DNA of 37,532 nucleotides from an uncultured Planctomycetota bacterium (GTDB taxonomy: Bacteria; Planctomycetota; Planctomycetia; Pirellulales; Thermoguttaceae). Under the pieces are notes generated by a model, which searched no databases, was not told where the DNA came from, and was given only the letters and a program-made list of their open reading frames with translations. This document shows positions 23,345-30,955 of this stretch, in pieces. A program made the position numbers and the translations under genes. The first letter of the stretch is position 1. Each line of letters starts with the position of its first letter. The DNA lies in the NCBI GenBank assembly GCA_900317365.1, contig ONGM01000131.1:1-37532 (forward strand). Reading direction: 5' to 3'.

Positions 23345-24553
23345 ATGGTTGATTATCAGTATATTTTTAATCAGGCCGGATTACTCAAATTTCTGGATGA
23401 GATAGCGAAAGAAACTTGGATTGCATACGATACCGAGTTCATTTCGGAGGGGCGCTATCAACCGGAGTTGTGCCTTGTTCAAGTCGCTACTTCTCGCGGC
23501 GATTATATTCTTGACGCTTTGCGAATTAACGACATGACGCCATTTTGGGAACGAATTTGCAAGGACGATATAACGACGATCGCTCATGCGTGTCGTAGCG
23601 AACTAGAGTTTTGCTATCGAGCCGTGCACAAGTTACCGCCGAGAATTTTTGACGTTCAATTGGCTGCGGCTTTTATCGGAATGGGGTATCCGCTCAGTTT
23701 GAAGAAACTGGCGCAAGAGATCGCGAACGTTAAACTTGAGAAAACGGAAACTCTTACCGATTGGCGTATTCGTCCGTTGCTTAATTCTCAAATCCAATAC
23801 GCGCTCGACGACGTCCGGCACCTCAAAAAAATGTCGGATTCCCTTACGCGATCCCTTGAAAAGGCGGGGCGTCAAGGTTGGTATGCCGAGGAGATCCACA
23901 ACTATTGCGAGGAACTCAAAAAGGTTTTTGACGAAGAAGGCTGGCGGCGCATCTCCGGATCGAAACGTTGTTCTCGCGACGAGCTTTCCATCCTTCGCGA
24001 GCTTTGGCGATGGCGTCGCGATAAAGCCCGCGCTCGTAATTTGGCGCCGTCGAAGGTTTTTCGCGACGATTTAATTCTCGCCGTGGCGAAACAGAAAACG
24101 GTCAATCCCGAAAGAATAGCGGTTATTCGCGGAATCCGCGGCTTGCCAAGTTCTCCGTTCGTTAGGGAACTGGCGGAGTGCGTCGCAAAAGGTCTTGCCG
24201 TTCCTGACGACGAAAAGCCTGAGACCGAAAACGACGATTATCCATTGTACCAAATAGCGTGCCAATTAGTCGGCGTTTTGTTGACGCAATATTGCGCGCG
24301 GCACAATATGTCCTACGGACTCTTTGCGACGTCTTTGGACGTAAGACGCGCCATCGCCAACTATGAAGGAAAGTTGCCAAAATATGATCGCGACAAATTA
24401 TCCGCAGGTTGGCGCGCTGAATTTCTCGGCGATTTTTTAACCAACGTTTTGCATGGAAAGTACGCAATGCGTTTAACGAGCGATCTAGAAGGGGACTCGT
24501 TACAACTTCTCGATATTTCGGACGTCGATCTGAAAGACGCGATCGAGAAATAA
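23345..24553 (+). CDS. rnd: ribonuclease D-like 3'-5' exoribonuclease
   Basis: A 402-residue DEDD-family exonuclease expected to trim tRNA and other RNA 3' ends. The exonuclease domain fills about residues 5-190. Motif I is Y-D-T-E-F (Asp29, Glu31) and motif III is Y-A-L-D-D (Tyr152, Asp156, the DEDDy type). Motif II, usually H-A-x-x-x-D, reads HACRSELEF, so the aspartate position is Glu86. An HRDC domain follows at about 210-290 (R-D-E-L-S-I-L-R-E-L-W-R-W-R). The last 100 residues resemble a second, degenerate HRDC-like helical domain. The start ATG 23345 has no strong ribosome binding site. The gene ends at a bidirectional terminator. Confidence 0.9.
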   Translation: MVDYQYIFNQAGLLKFLDEIAKETWIAYDTEFISEGRYQPELCLVQVATSRGDYILDALRINDMTPFWERICKDDITTIAHACRSELEFCYRAVHKLPPRIFDVQLAAAFIGMGYPLSLKKLAQEIANVKLEKTETLTDWRIRPLLNSQIQYALDDVRHLKKMSDSLTRSLEKAGRQGWYAEEIHNYCEELKKVFDEEGWRRISGSKRCSRDELSILRELWRWRRDKARARNLAPSKVFRDDLILAVAKQKTVNPERIAVIRGIRGLPSSPFVRELAECVAKGLAVPDDEKPETENDDYPLYQIACQLVGVLLTQYCARHNMSYGLFATSLDVRRAIANYEGKLPKYDRDKLSAGWRAEFLGDFLTNVLHGKYAMRLTSDLEGDSLQLLDISDVDLKDAIEK

Positions 24554-24585
24554 GAAGGTCAATATTAGGTCGATTTTGCTTACAG

Positions 24586-24622
24586 AAAAACGCAACGTCT
24601 CATTTCAAGGCGTTGCGTTTTT
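24586..24622. terminator. bidirectional terminator between convergent genes
   Basis: A perfect 12-bp stem AAAAACGCAACG with its complement CGTTGCGTTTTT and a 13-base loop. It has T tracts on both strands and lies between the convergent RNase D and SGNH hydrolase genes. Confidence 0.85.
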
Positions 24623-24681
24623 TCATGTCGATTCATTGTCTCGGTTCAAGCGAACGCTTTTCCCGTGTCCACATTTGTCAG

Positions 24682-26268
24682 TTATTCGACGGAAATAGAA
24701 TCCGCCCATTGCCAATGCGTGTGATCCAAGCGAACGACGATGACGTTGAGTCCCTTTTGTAGGTGAATTTCGACGTTGTCCTTCCATTTGGGCGAGCGCG
24801 GAGAAAGACAATCGAAATAGACTTCCGTACCGTTGAGGTACGCTTTAAGGTATGAGGTCGTGCTGAAACCTTCTGAATTGAGATTGAGCGTAGCGTCGCG
24901 GTCATCGTCGCTAAAGACGTAGCGTACGGCGTACGCGGCGTCAAACGCGTTCGCCGGAGCAAGACTTGCGACGTCGAGCGAGTTAGGATTGGCGGCGCCC
25001 GTTTTGTCGGCGGTCGGATAGTACGCGCTCCACGACGTAGTTGCAAGTTCCGTTGACGACGTTTCTTTGAGCGATTCTTTGAGAGGGTCCTTGCATTCCT
25101 TGGCGAGCGCGTCGATTATCGTTTCCGTTTTATCTTTGGGAAAGTCGCTCAGATTGGGGTACCGGTACGGATCCATGGCGACGCCGGTTGTTACGAAATA
25201 GGGCGCGTTGACGAGAACTTCGCGTTCAATTTCGTTCGACTTCAATAACGCTTTCGTCGGTAAGTCGCTTATATTTGCGACGAAGGAAACGGTGAATTCA
25301 TCAGGCGCCGTTTTTTCAACCTTGAGTTGCTTCGCGATATCACAGGTTACAGAGAGTTCGTCGATCTTTTGAGCCTTGACTTTGATTTCAACGGGCGCAA
25401 AAACGGCGTCGTTTTCTCCGTAAGAAACATTGTTTTTATCAGACAGCGGGACGTCGTTGACAAATGCGGCGAATCCTGGGGTTGTGTGGTCGAGGAGTTT
25501 GGGAGCGACTTTTTTTTCAAGGTACGCCGTTTCAAGCTCTTCGTTTCCGAGCGCTTTTAGGAACGACCACGCCATAATTTGATGTCCGAATTCGTTGGGA
25601 TGGACGAAGTCGAGCGTGATTCGGAAGTCAGGCTCGGCGTTTCTTGCCGATAGAAAAGCCCGGGTAAATTCTTTGCGAAGATCGAAGAATTCGCAGTCGT
25701 TTTCTTTCGCGACCTCTTCGACAAGACCGCTCAATTGATCCATGAAGACGTTTTTGAACGTGTATGGAGATTCCGTTAAAAGCGTCGGCGGAGTCAGGAT
25801 GATGCGTTTAACGCTGGGAACGCGGTCGCGAAGATCGGCGACGAGCTTGGCGTATTCCTCTTTCCATGATTTCAAGCCGTCTTCATTGTATTTAATCGAA
25901 GGTTGGAGGGCGTCGTTCATGCCGAGGTGAACGATCATGACGTCGGCGCCTTTGTCAAACTCCTCTTTGATCATAATGCCTTCGATATCAAGACGGAAGT
26001 TTTGCTCTTTCGAGTTTTTAACGATATTGCGCCAACTGAAAATCGTCTGACCGCTTCCTCCGAGGGGCACGAACTCGACGCCAGCCTTGTGTTCGGAAAT
26101 AAGGTTGCGGATTTCGTGCGCGTATCCGTAGGGGAGGTTCATCGAATGCCCCGTAATACTGTCGCCAACGACTAGGACGCGTTCGTTGCCGTTCGCGCGG
26201 TTCGCATAGAAGGTAAGAGACGACAGTAGCAAAGTCAAAATCGTTAACGACCGACGTAAGTTTGTCAT
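24682..26268 (-). CDS. exported SGNH/GDSL hydrolase
   Basis: A 528-residue exported protein. The start is ATG 26268, with GGAG 9 bases upstream and a signal peptide right after it (basic M-T-N-L-R-R-S, then L-T-I-L-T-L-L-L-S-S). The frame is open to 26397, but that extension lacks these signals. SGNH blocks: GDS at 35-37 (nucleophile Ser37), Gly in L-G-G-S-G, G-M-N-D at 116-119, and D-F-V-H-P with Asp220 and His223. The hydrolase fold ends by about residue 240. The remaining 290 residues look like beta-sandwich modules, the last perhaps carbohydrate binding (W-K-D-N-V-E-I-H-L, then N-V-I-V-V-R-L-D-H). Such enzymes often deacetylate plant polysaccharides; the substrate is inferred from the divergent GHL10 gene and the nearby arabinose operon. 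Confidence 0.85.
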   Translation of the reverse strand: MTNLRRSLTILTLLLSSLTFYANRANGNERVLVVGDSITGHSMNLPYGYAHEIRNLISEHKAGVEFVPLGGSGQTIFSWRNIVKNSKEQNFRLDIEGIMIKEEFDKGADVMIVHLGMNDALQPSIKYNEDGLKSWKEEYAKLVADLRDRVPSVKRIILTPPTLLTESPYTFKNVFMDQLSGLVEEVAKENDCEFFDLRKEFTRAFLSARNAEPDFRITLDFVHPNEFGHQIMAWSFLKALGNEELETAYLEKKVAPKLLDHTTPGFAAFVNDVPLSDKNNVSYGENDAVFAPVEIKVKAQKIDELSVTCDIAKQLKVEKTAPDEFTVSFVANISDLPTKALLKSNEIEREVLVNAPYFVTTGVAMDPYRYPNLSDFPKDKTETIIDALAKECKDPLKESLKETSSTELATTSWSAYYPTADKTGAANPNSLDVASLAPANAFDAAYAVRYVFSDDDRDATLNLNSEGFSTTSYLKAYLNGTEVYFDCLSPRSPKWKDNVEIHLQKGLNVIVVRLDHTHWQWADSISVE

Positions 26269-26361
26269 ATCAAATTGCTCCATGAAGTGGAATTTCAACG
26301 TGGATTTGCGGCGAGGTGAGTCGGCTCTTTTGCAAAGCTCCAACACGCGTCGACTAAGCGC

Positions 26362-26390
26362 ATTATACAGGGAACGCGCATGTATGAAAA
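26362..26390 (-). promoter_or_regulatory. candidate promoter for the SGNH hydrolase
   Basis: On the minus strand TTTTCA (26390-26385), a 17-base spacer and a perfect TATAAT (26367-26362). Predicted start near 26355, leader about 87 bases. Confidence 0.5.
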
Positions 26391-26421
26391 GAAACAAAGC
26401 CGTTGGGTTGGCGGCGTTTTC

Positions 26422-26449
26422 TTGACTTTTACGTCAGAGTGTGTAGCAT
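26422..26449 (+). promoter_or_regulatory. candidate promoter for the GHL10 gene
   Basis: TTGACT (26422-26427), a 16-base spacer and TAGCAT (26444-26449) on the plus strand, about 50 bases before the ATG at 26502. It lies back to back with the SGNH hydrolase promoter, so both may answer to one regulator. Confidence 0.4.
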
Positions 26450-26501
26450 GAACTACAAAGGTCTGTCAGACGTAGTTCCCATAAGCATCAGGAGTCGTGT
26501 G

Positions 26502-28988
26502 ATGAAACGCTTACGTTTTGCAACGAGTGTTTTCCTCGTCGTTTTGACATTATTCAGTTTTTCCTCGTCATATGCGGCGAATCCTTCGAAATCTCCGTTG
26601 GACGTTCTTATGAGCGACGAGTTCTATCAAGATTTTTTTGGCGTGAACGCGCTTGATCTGCTTGATATGGGCTCCGACGGTCGAACCTTGAATCTCGACT
26701 TTGCGACCGATAATGAGAAACCGCGCGTTAGTCTCGACGAGCCGTTTAAGGTCGATTGCTCGCAATTTTCCCAATACGAGCTCATAATCGACTGCGAAGG
26801 CATGAACGCCGTTGGGTACGTTACCCTTTACTTGCATAGCAAGGCGGGGTGGTATAGCGCGACCGGTCAGGTAACGCGCGGCGGTTCGAATCGGTATTCC
26901 ATCCTTTTTAACGGCAATTCATTTTCGACCGAGGATAAACCGGGCGGACTTGACGAGGTCGACGCCGTGCGCATTTCTTTTTGGCGCGGCAAAGCGATCG
27001 ATTCAACGCTCAGAATTCGTAGTTTTAAAGGACTGCGTCGTGATTTTGCCGCTATCGAAATCGACGATCACGGTCGCGAGAATCACAGGATAACGGAGTC
27101 TTTTGTTCGCGCGATGAATCGTATGGGGCGTCCGTGCGATCATTTGTTTGACGCGAATTTGACGAAAGATTCTTTGTCTCGATATTCCGTAGTCGCTCTT
27201 CCTATCGCCGGAGGTATTTCTAACGAAACCGTAGATCTAATTTGCGATTACATAGACAACGGCGGGTTTGTTGTCGCGTGCTATAATATTCCGACAAAAA
27301 TTCTCAATAAGCTCGGGATCAAGAACGAAGGCTATATCAAATGTTCCGACGCCGGAATTGAGATACAAGGCATGACGCTCAATCAGAAGTTTTTAGAAGA
27401 CAATGGATTGAACGACGAGACTTTACCGACGTTAATCCGTCAGAACTCTTGGAACTTTGAAGTTGTGTCCCCGATTGAGAATTGGAGTTCGCATAGAACG
27501 ACGCCGCCCTTTATGAACGGACAAGCGCGCGTCGTTGCCAATTGGACGTTGGTTTCCGGTGAAATTACGAAGTATCCTGCGTTGATTTTGAGTCCTCACG
27601 GTCTCTATTGTTCGCACATTATTACGGAAGAATCCGTGAACGAGAAGCGAGCAGTACTCGACTCTGTTGCGACAGTCTTCTCTGCGAATGTGGCGCGCGA
27701 CGTTCTACGCCGCGAATGGCTTGATATTTTTCAAGTCGGAGTCGCTCCTGAAAAAAATATCGACGAGTTGCGCGCGGAAACGTTTAGTTATTTAAAGAAA
27801 TCGCTTGGCGAACAGGGCTGGTCGATGGAAGACGTCGCCGAGTTGCTTGTCGGCGCTAATGATTCCACTCTTGACGTTAAAAAATTTGGAAAGTTGAGAA
27901 CTGATCTTCGGCGCGCGTATTCCGCGCGAATCGACGATTTCCTCGCTTCGGCGCGGTTCCCGAAAGATCAGGTTCGAATGTGGTGGGAACACTCCGGCTG
28001 CGGAATTTATCCGGGCGATTGGGAGCGAACGATGCGCGAACTCTCTGAAGCCGGCTTTAACGGCGTCGTTCCGAATCTGCTCTGGGGCGGACTCGCGTAT
28101 TACAAAAGCGATGTTTTGCCTCAGGCGTCGTTGGTCCAAAGGTACGGCGATCAGGTTGAGCTCGCGGTCGCCGCCGGAAAGAAATACGGCGTGAAAGTTC
28201 ACGCTTGGATGGTTTGCTTTAACGCGTCAAATTCAACGCGTGAGTTTCTTGATCAAATGAAAGCGGAAGGTCGCCTCCAAAAGACGCTTGAAGGCGAGGA
28301 ACAACCGTGGTTGTGTCCGTCTAATCCCGAAAATCGCGCGCTGGAACTTGCCGCGTTGGAGGAAGTAGCGACGAAATACGACGTTGACGGCATTCACTTT
28401 GATTACATCCGTTTTCCCGACGACAAAACATGTTTCTGCGACGGTTGCTGCAAGCGTTTCGGCGAGTATTATCGAGAAAAGTACGGAATCGAACTCGAGA
28501 ATTTCCCCGCGTGTTTAAGCGGCGCTTCAAAGGTTAGCGACGCCTGGCGCGAATGGCGTTGCGAACAGATCACAACGTTCGTTCGTTCCGTCAATGAATC
28601 GGTTCGAGCCAAACGACCTGATATTCAAATTTCCGCCGCCGTTTTTCCGCAATATCCCGGTACGAAACGTTCTATCGGGCAGGATTGGGGCTTATGGGTT
28701 GAAGAAGGCCTTTTGGATTTCGTTTGTCCGATGGACTACACGAGCGACCCCGGTTACTTTAAGCAACTTGTCGAATCTCAGACCGAAGTCGTTCAACACA
28801 AGATCCCGCTTTATCCGGGAATTGGCATGACGGCGACGGGTATCGCGATGAAACCGCACGAGGTTGTTCTTCAAGCCAAAATTGCGCAACAATTGGATTC
28901 CGAAGGTTTCATCATTTTCAACCTTGCGAGATCAACGGCCGAATCCGCGTTGCCCGCGTTCAAAAAGGGCATGGACTCCCAAAAATAG
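26502..28988 (+). CDS. exported GHL10-type glycoside hydrolase-like protein
   Basis: An 828-residue exported protein from ATG 26502, with GGAG 7 bases upstream and a clear signal peptide ending S-S-S-Y-A-A-N. Residues about 30-190 look like a beta-sandwich. About 195-400 form a Rossmann-like domain resembling a non-catalytic glutamine-amidotransferase/ThuA-type fold (F-A-A-I-E-I-D-D-H ... A-L-P-I-A-G-G). From about 485 to the end is the GHL10 (DUF187) TIM barrel, with G-F-N-G-V-V-P-N-L-L-W-G-G, V-H-A-W-M-V, the acidic D-G-I-H-F-D-Y-I-R-F-P-D near residue 630 and C-P-M-D-Y-T. GHL10 proteins are linked to polysaccharide cleavage, but few are characterised. Substrate unknown; context suggests plant hemicellulose or pectin. 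Confidence 0.8.
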   Translation: MKRLRFATSVFLVVLTLFSFSSSYAANPSKSPLDVLMSDEFYQDFFGVNALDLLDMGSDGRTLNLDFATDNEKPRVSLDEPFKVDCSQFSQYELIIDCEGMNAVGYVTLYLHSKAGWYSATGQVTRGGSNRYSILFNGNSFSTEDKPGGLDEVDAVRISFWRGKAIDSTLRIRSFKGLRRDFAAIEIDDHGRENHRITESFVRAMNRMGRPCDHLFDANLTKDSLSRYSVVALPIAGGISNETVDLICDYIDNGGFVVACYNIPTKILNKLGIKNEGYIKCSDAGIEIQGMTLNQKFLEDNGLNDETLPTLIRQNSWNFEVVSPIENWSSHRTTPPFMNGQARVVANWTLVSGEITKYPALILSPHGLYCSHIITEESVNEKRAVLDSVATVFSANVARDVLRREWLDIFQVGVAPEKNIDELRAETFSYLKKSLGEQGWSMEDVAELLVGANDSTLDVKKFGKLRTDLRRAYSARIDDFLASARFPKDQVRMWWEHSGCGIYPGDWERTMRELSEAGFNGVVPNLLWGGLAYYKSDVLPQASLVQRYGDQVELAVAAGKKYGVKVHAWMVCFNASNSTREFLDQMKAEGRLQKTLEGEEQPWLCPSNPENRALELAALEEVATKYDVDGIHFDYIRFPDDKTCFCDGCCKRFGEYYREKYGIELENFPACLSGASKVSDAWREWRCEQITTFVRSVNESVRAKRPDIQISAAVFPQYPGTKRSIGQDWGLWVEEGLLDFVCPMDYTSDPGYFKQLVESQTEVVQHKIPLYPGIGMTATGIAMKPHEVVLQAKIAQQLDSEGFIIFNLARSTAESALPAFKKGMDSQK

Positions 28989-29025
28989 CGGCGAAAACGA
29001 CTTTTCGTGACAGAGAGACTGCTGA

Positions 29026-29148
29026 TTGAAACACGACGACGCTTCGCAAAAGCTGACTTTTTTTACGTTATTTTGCGTTGACTCATAATTAGCGACCAAT
29101 GATAATAAGGGAAAGTCATTCTCCGCGACGCCTGACGTCGTGTTTCAA
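29026..29148 (+). promoter_or_regulatory. 13-bp inverted repeat bracketing the ara promoter (candidate operator)
   Basis: TTGAAACACGACG at 29026-29038 has its exact complement CGTCGTGTTTCAA at 29136-29148. The 97 bases between contain the predicted -35 and -10. The spacing suits two binding sites for a regulator that loops DNA, such as the AraC-type protein encoded at the end of this operon; that pairing is inference. The right copy lies in the transcribed leader of araB. Confidence 0.5.
29078..29106 (+). promoter_or_regulatory. candidate promoter of the arabinose operon
   Basis: TTGACT (29078-29083), a 17-base spacer and GATAAT (29101-29106). Predicted start near 29113, about 65 bases before the araB ATG. 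It lies between the two arms of the inverted repeat. Confidence 0.55.
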
Positions 29149-29178
29149 AAGCAATTATTCGCAAAGGAATAGAGATTG

Positions 29179-30894
29179 ATGGACGCACAAGAAAAACGTT
29201 TTGCCATCGGCGTGGACTATGGAACGAATAGCGCGCGCGCGTTGATCGTCGATATAATCGACGGCGTTGAAATAGCGACGGCCGTCGCGGACTATCCGAC
29301 AGGGGATTTGGGGATTATTTTAGATCCGTTGCAGCCGACGTTAGCTCGTCAGTCGCCGCGCGATTATGTCGATTGTTTTTATCAAGCGGTCGGCGAAGCA
29401 GTAAAAAAAGCCTACGACGCGCCTGCCGCTTCGTCTTGCAAGTTCGATCCGAATTTGGTGGCGGGAATTGGCGTCGACACAACGGGTTCGACTCCGATCC
29501 CGGTTGATCGCAAAGGCGTTCCGCTTGCATTTTACCCGGAGTTTGAAAACGTTCCCGCCGCGAACGCGTGGCTTTGGAAAGATCATACTTCAGTCGAGGA
29601 AGCGGACGCGATTACTGCGCGAGTTAACGAGCTGAAGAACGGGTATTTGGACAATTGCGGCGGGCTTTATAGCTCCGAGTGGTACTGGGCGAAGATTTGG
29701 CATTGTCTCCGCGAGAACCCGACCGTTTTTGACGCGGCGTATTCCTGGGTGGAACTCGCCGATTTTATTCCCGGATTTATCACAGGCGAGACGGATCCGA
29801 ACGTCATGCCGCGTAGCGTGTGCGCCGCAGGGCATAAGGCGATGTGGGACGCGTCGCGCGGCGGACTTCCCAGCGCCGACTTCTTAGCGTCATTAGATCC
29901 GAAACTCGTTGCGTTGCGCGAGCATTACGCGTCGACGACGTATTCTTCCGATCACCTTGCTGGCAAACTTCGCGCCGACGTTGCGGAGAAAACCGGATTG
30001 GTTCCCGGGATACCGGTGGCGGTCGGCGCTTTCGACTGTCATATGGGCGCGGTTGGCGCCGGGGTTGCGCCGGGCGTCCTTGTTAAGATTATGGGCACAA
30101 GCACGTGCGACATTACGGTTCAGCCAGTCGACGCCGGTTTAGATACGATTCCCGGCGTTTGCGGCGTCGTTTCCGGTTCCGTTCTTCCTGGATATTACGG
30201 GATAGAGGCGGGTCAATCTGCGGTCGGCGATATTTTCCGTTGGTTTGAGCGATCCCTTGCTCCGGCGAAATATACGAATTCGTCGAGCGTTCTTGGTGAA
30301 CTCGAAAAGGACGCCGCGTTATTGTCGCCCGGTCAGAGCGGACTTGTCGCTCTCGACTGGAATAACGGCAATCGTACGATACTTGTCGACACGGCGCTTA
30401 CCGGGGTTATCGTAGGCAACACGCTTAGTACGACGGCGGCGGAGACGTATCGCGCTCTCATAGAAGGCACGGCGTTCGGCGCGCGGGTGATTATCGAGCG
30501 TATTGTCAGTCGCGGCGTCGACATTAACGAGGTTGTTGTTTGCGGCGGCATAGCGGAGAAGAGCCCGACGATCATGCAGATTTACGCGGACGTATTGAAT
30601 CGACCGCTCAAGATAGCGAGAAGTTCCCAGACATGCGCGCTAGGCGCCGCGCTCTTTGGAGCGACGGCAGGCGGCGCGTTCTCCAACGTCCTTGAAGGAC
30701 AGCGTCGACTCGTCGGATACAAAGACGCCGTCTATCGTCCGCAGGAGCAAGCGGTCGCCGTATACGACAAGTTGTACGGCGTCTATTCTCGACTTCACGA
30801 CGCATTCGGCGTGAAAAATTCCCAAGTTGACCTTTATTCTGCGATGAAAGAACTCATCGCTATTCGAGACGCAGTGCGAGAATCGAAACGCTAA
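29179..30894 (+). CDS. araB: ribulokinase
   Basis: FGGY-family kinase that phosphorylates L-ribulose to L-ribulose-5-phosphate with ATP, the second step of L-arabinose breakdown. It has 571 residues from ATG 29179 (a TTG codon directly precedes it; AAAGGA lies upstream), close to the usual 560-570 of AraB. The first ATP-binding motif is G-V-D-Y-G-T-N-S-A-R-A. G-V-D-T-T-G-S-T-P marks the ribulokinase branch, G-A-F-D-C-H is the sugar-site region with the likely catalytic Asp, and C-G-G-I-A-E-K-S-P is the C-terminal adenosine motif. It is first in an operon with a symporter, araD, araA and a regulator, which fixes the assignment. Confidence 0.96.
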   Translation: MDAQEKRFAIGVDYGTNSARALIVDIIDGVEIATAVADYPTGDLGIILDPLQPTLARQSPRDYVDCFYQAVGEAVKKAYDAPAASSCKFDPNLVAGIGVDTTGSTPIPVDRKGVPLAFYPEFENVPAANAWLWKDHTSVEEADAITARVNELKNGYLDNCGGLYSSEWYWAKIWHCLRENPTVFDAAYSWVELADFIPGFITGETDPNVMPRSVCAAGHKAMWDASRGGLPSADFLASLDPKLVALREHYASTTYSSDHLAGKLRADVAEKTGLVPGIPVAVGAFDCHMGAVGAGVAPGVLVKIMGTSTCDITVQPVDAGLDTIPGVCGVVSGSVLPGYYGIEAGQSAVGDIFRWFERSLAPAKYTNSSSVLGELEKDAALLSPGQSGLVALDWNNGNRTILVDTALTGVIVGNTLSTTAAETYRALIEGTAFGARVIIERIVSRGVDINEVVVCGGIAEKSPTIMQIYADVLNRPLKIARSSQTCALGAALFGATAGGAFSNVLEGQRRLVGYKDAVYRPQEQAVAVYDKLYGVYSRLHDAFGVKNSQVDLYSAMKELIAIRDAVRESKR

Positions 30895-30955
30895 TCGCGC
30901 TAAAATCATACGTTTGATTTCGCAATCGTTTTATATTGATCAATAAGGTATTGAA

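Noticed and set aside
29026..29148. 13-bp inverted repeat considered as the ends of a small transposable element
   Set aside because: The interior is only 97 bases, contains a promoter, and no flanking target duplication is seen.
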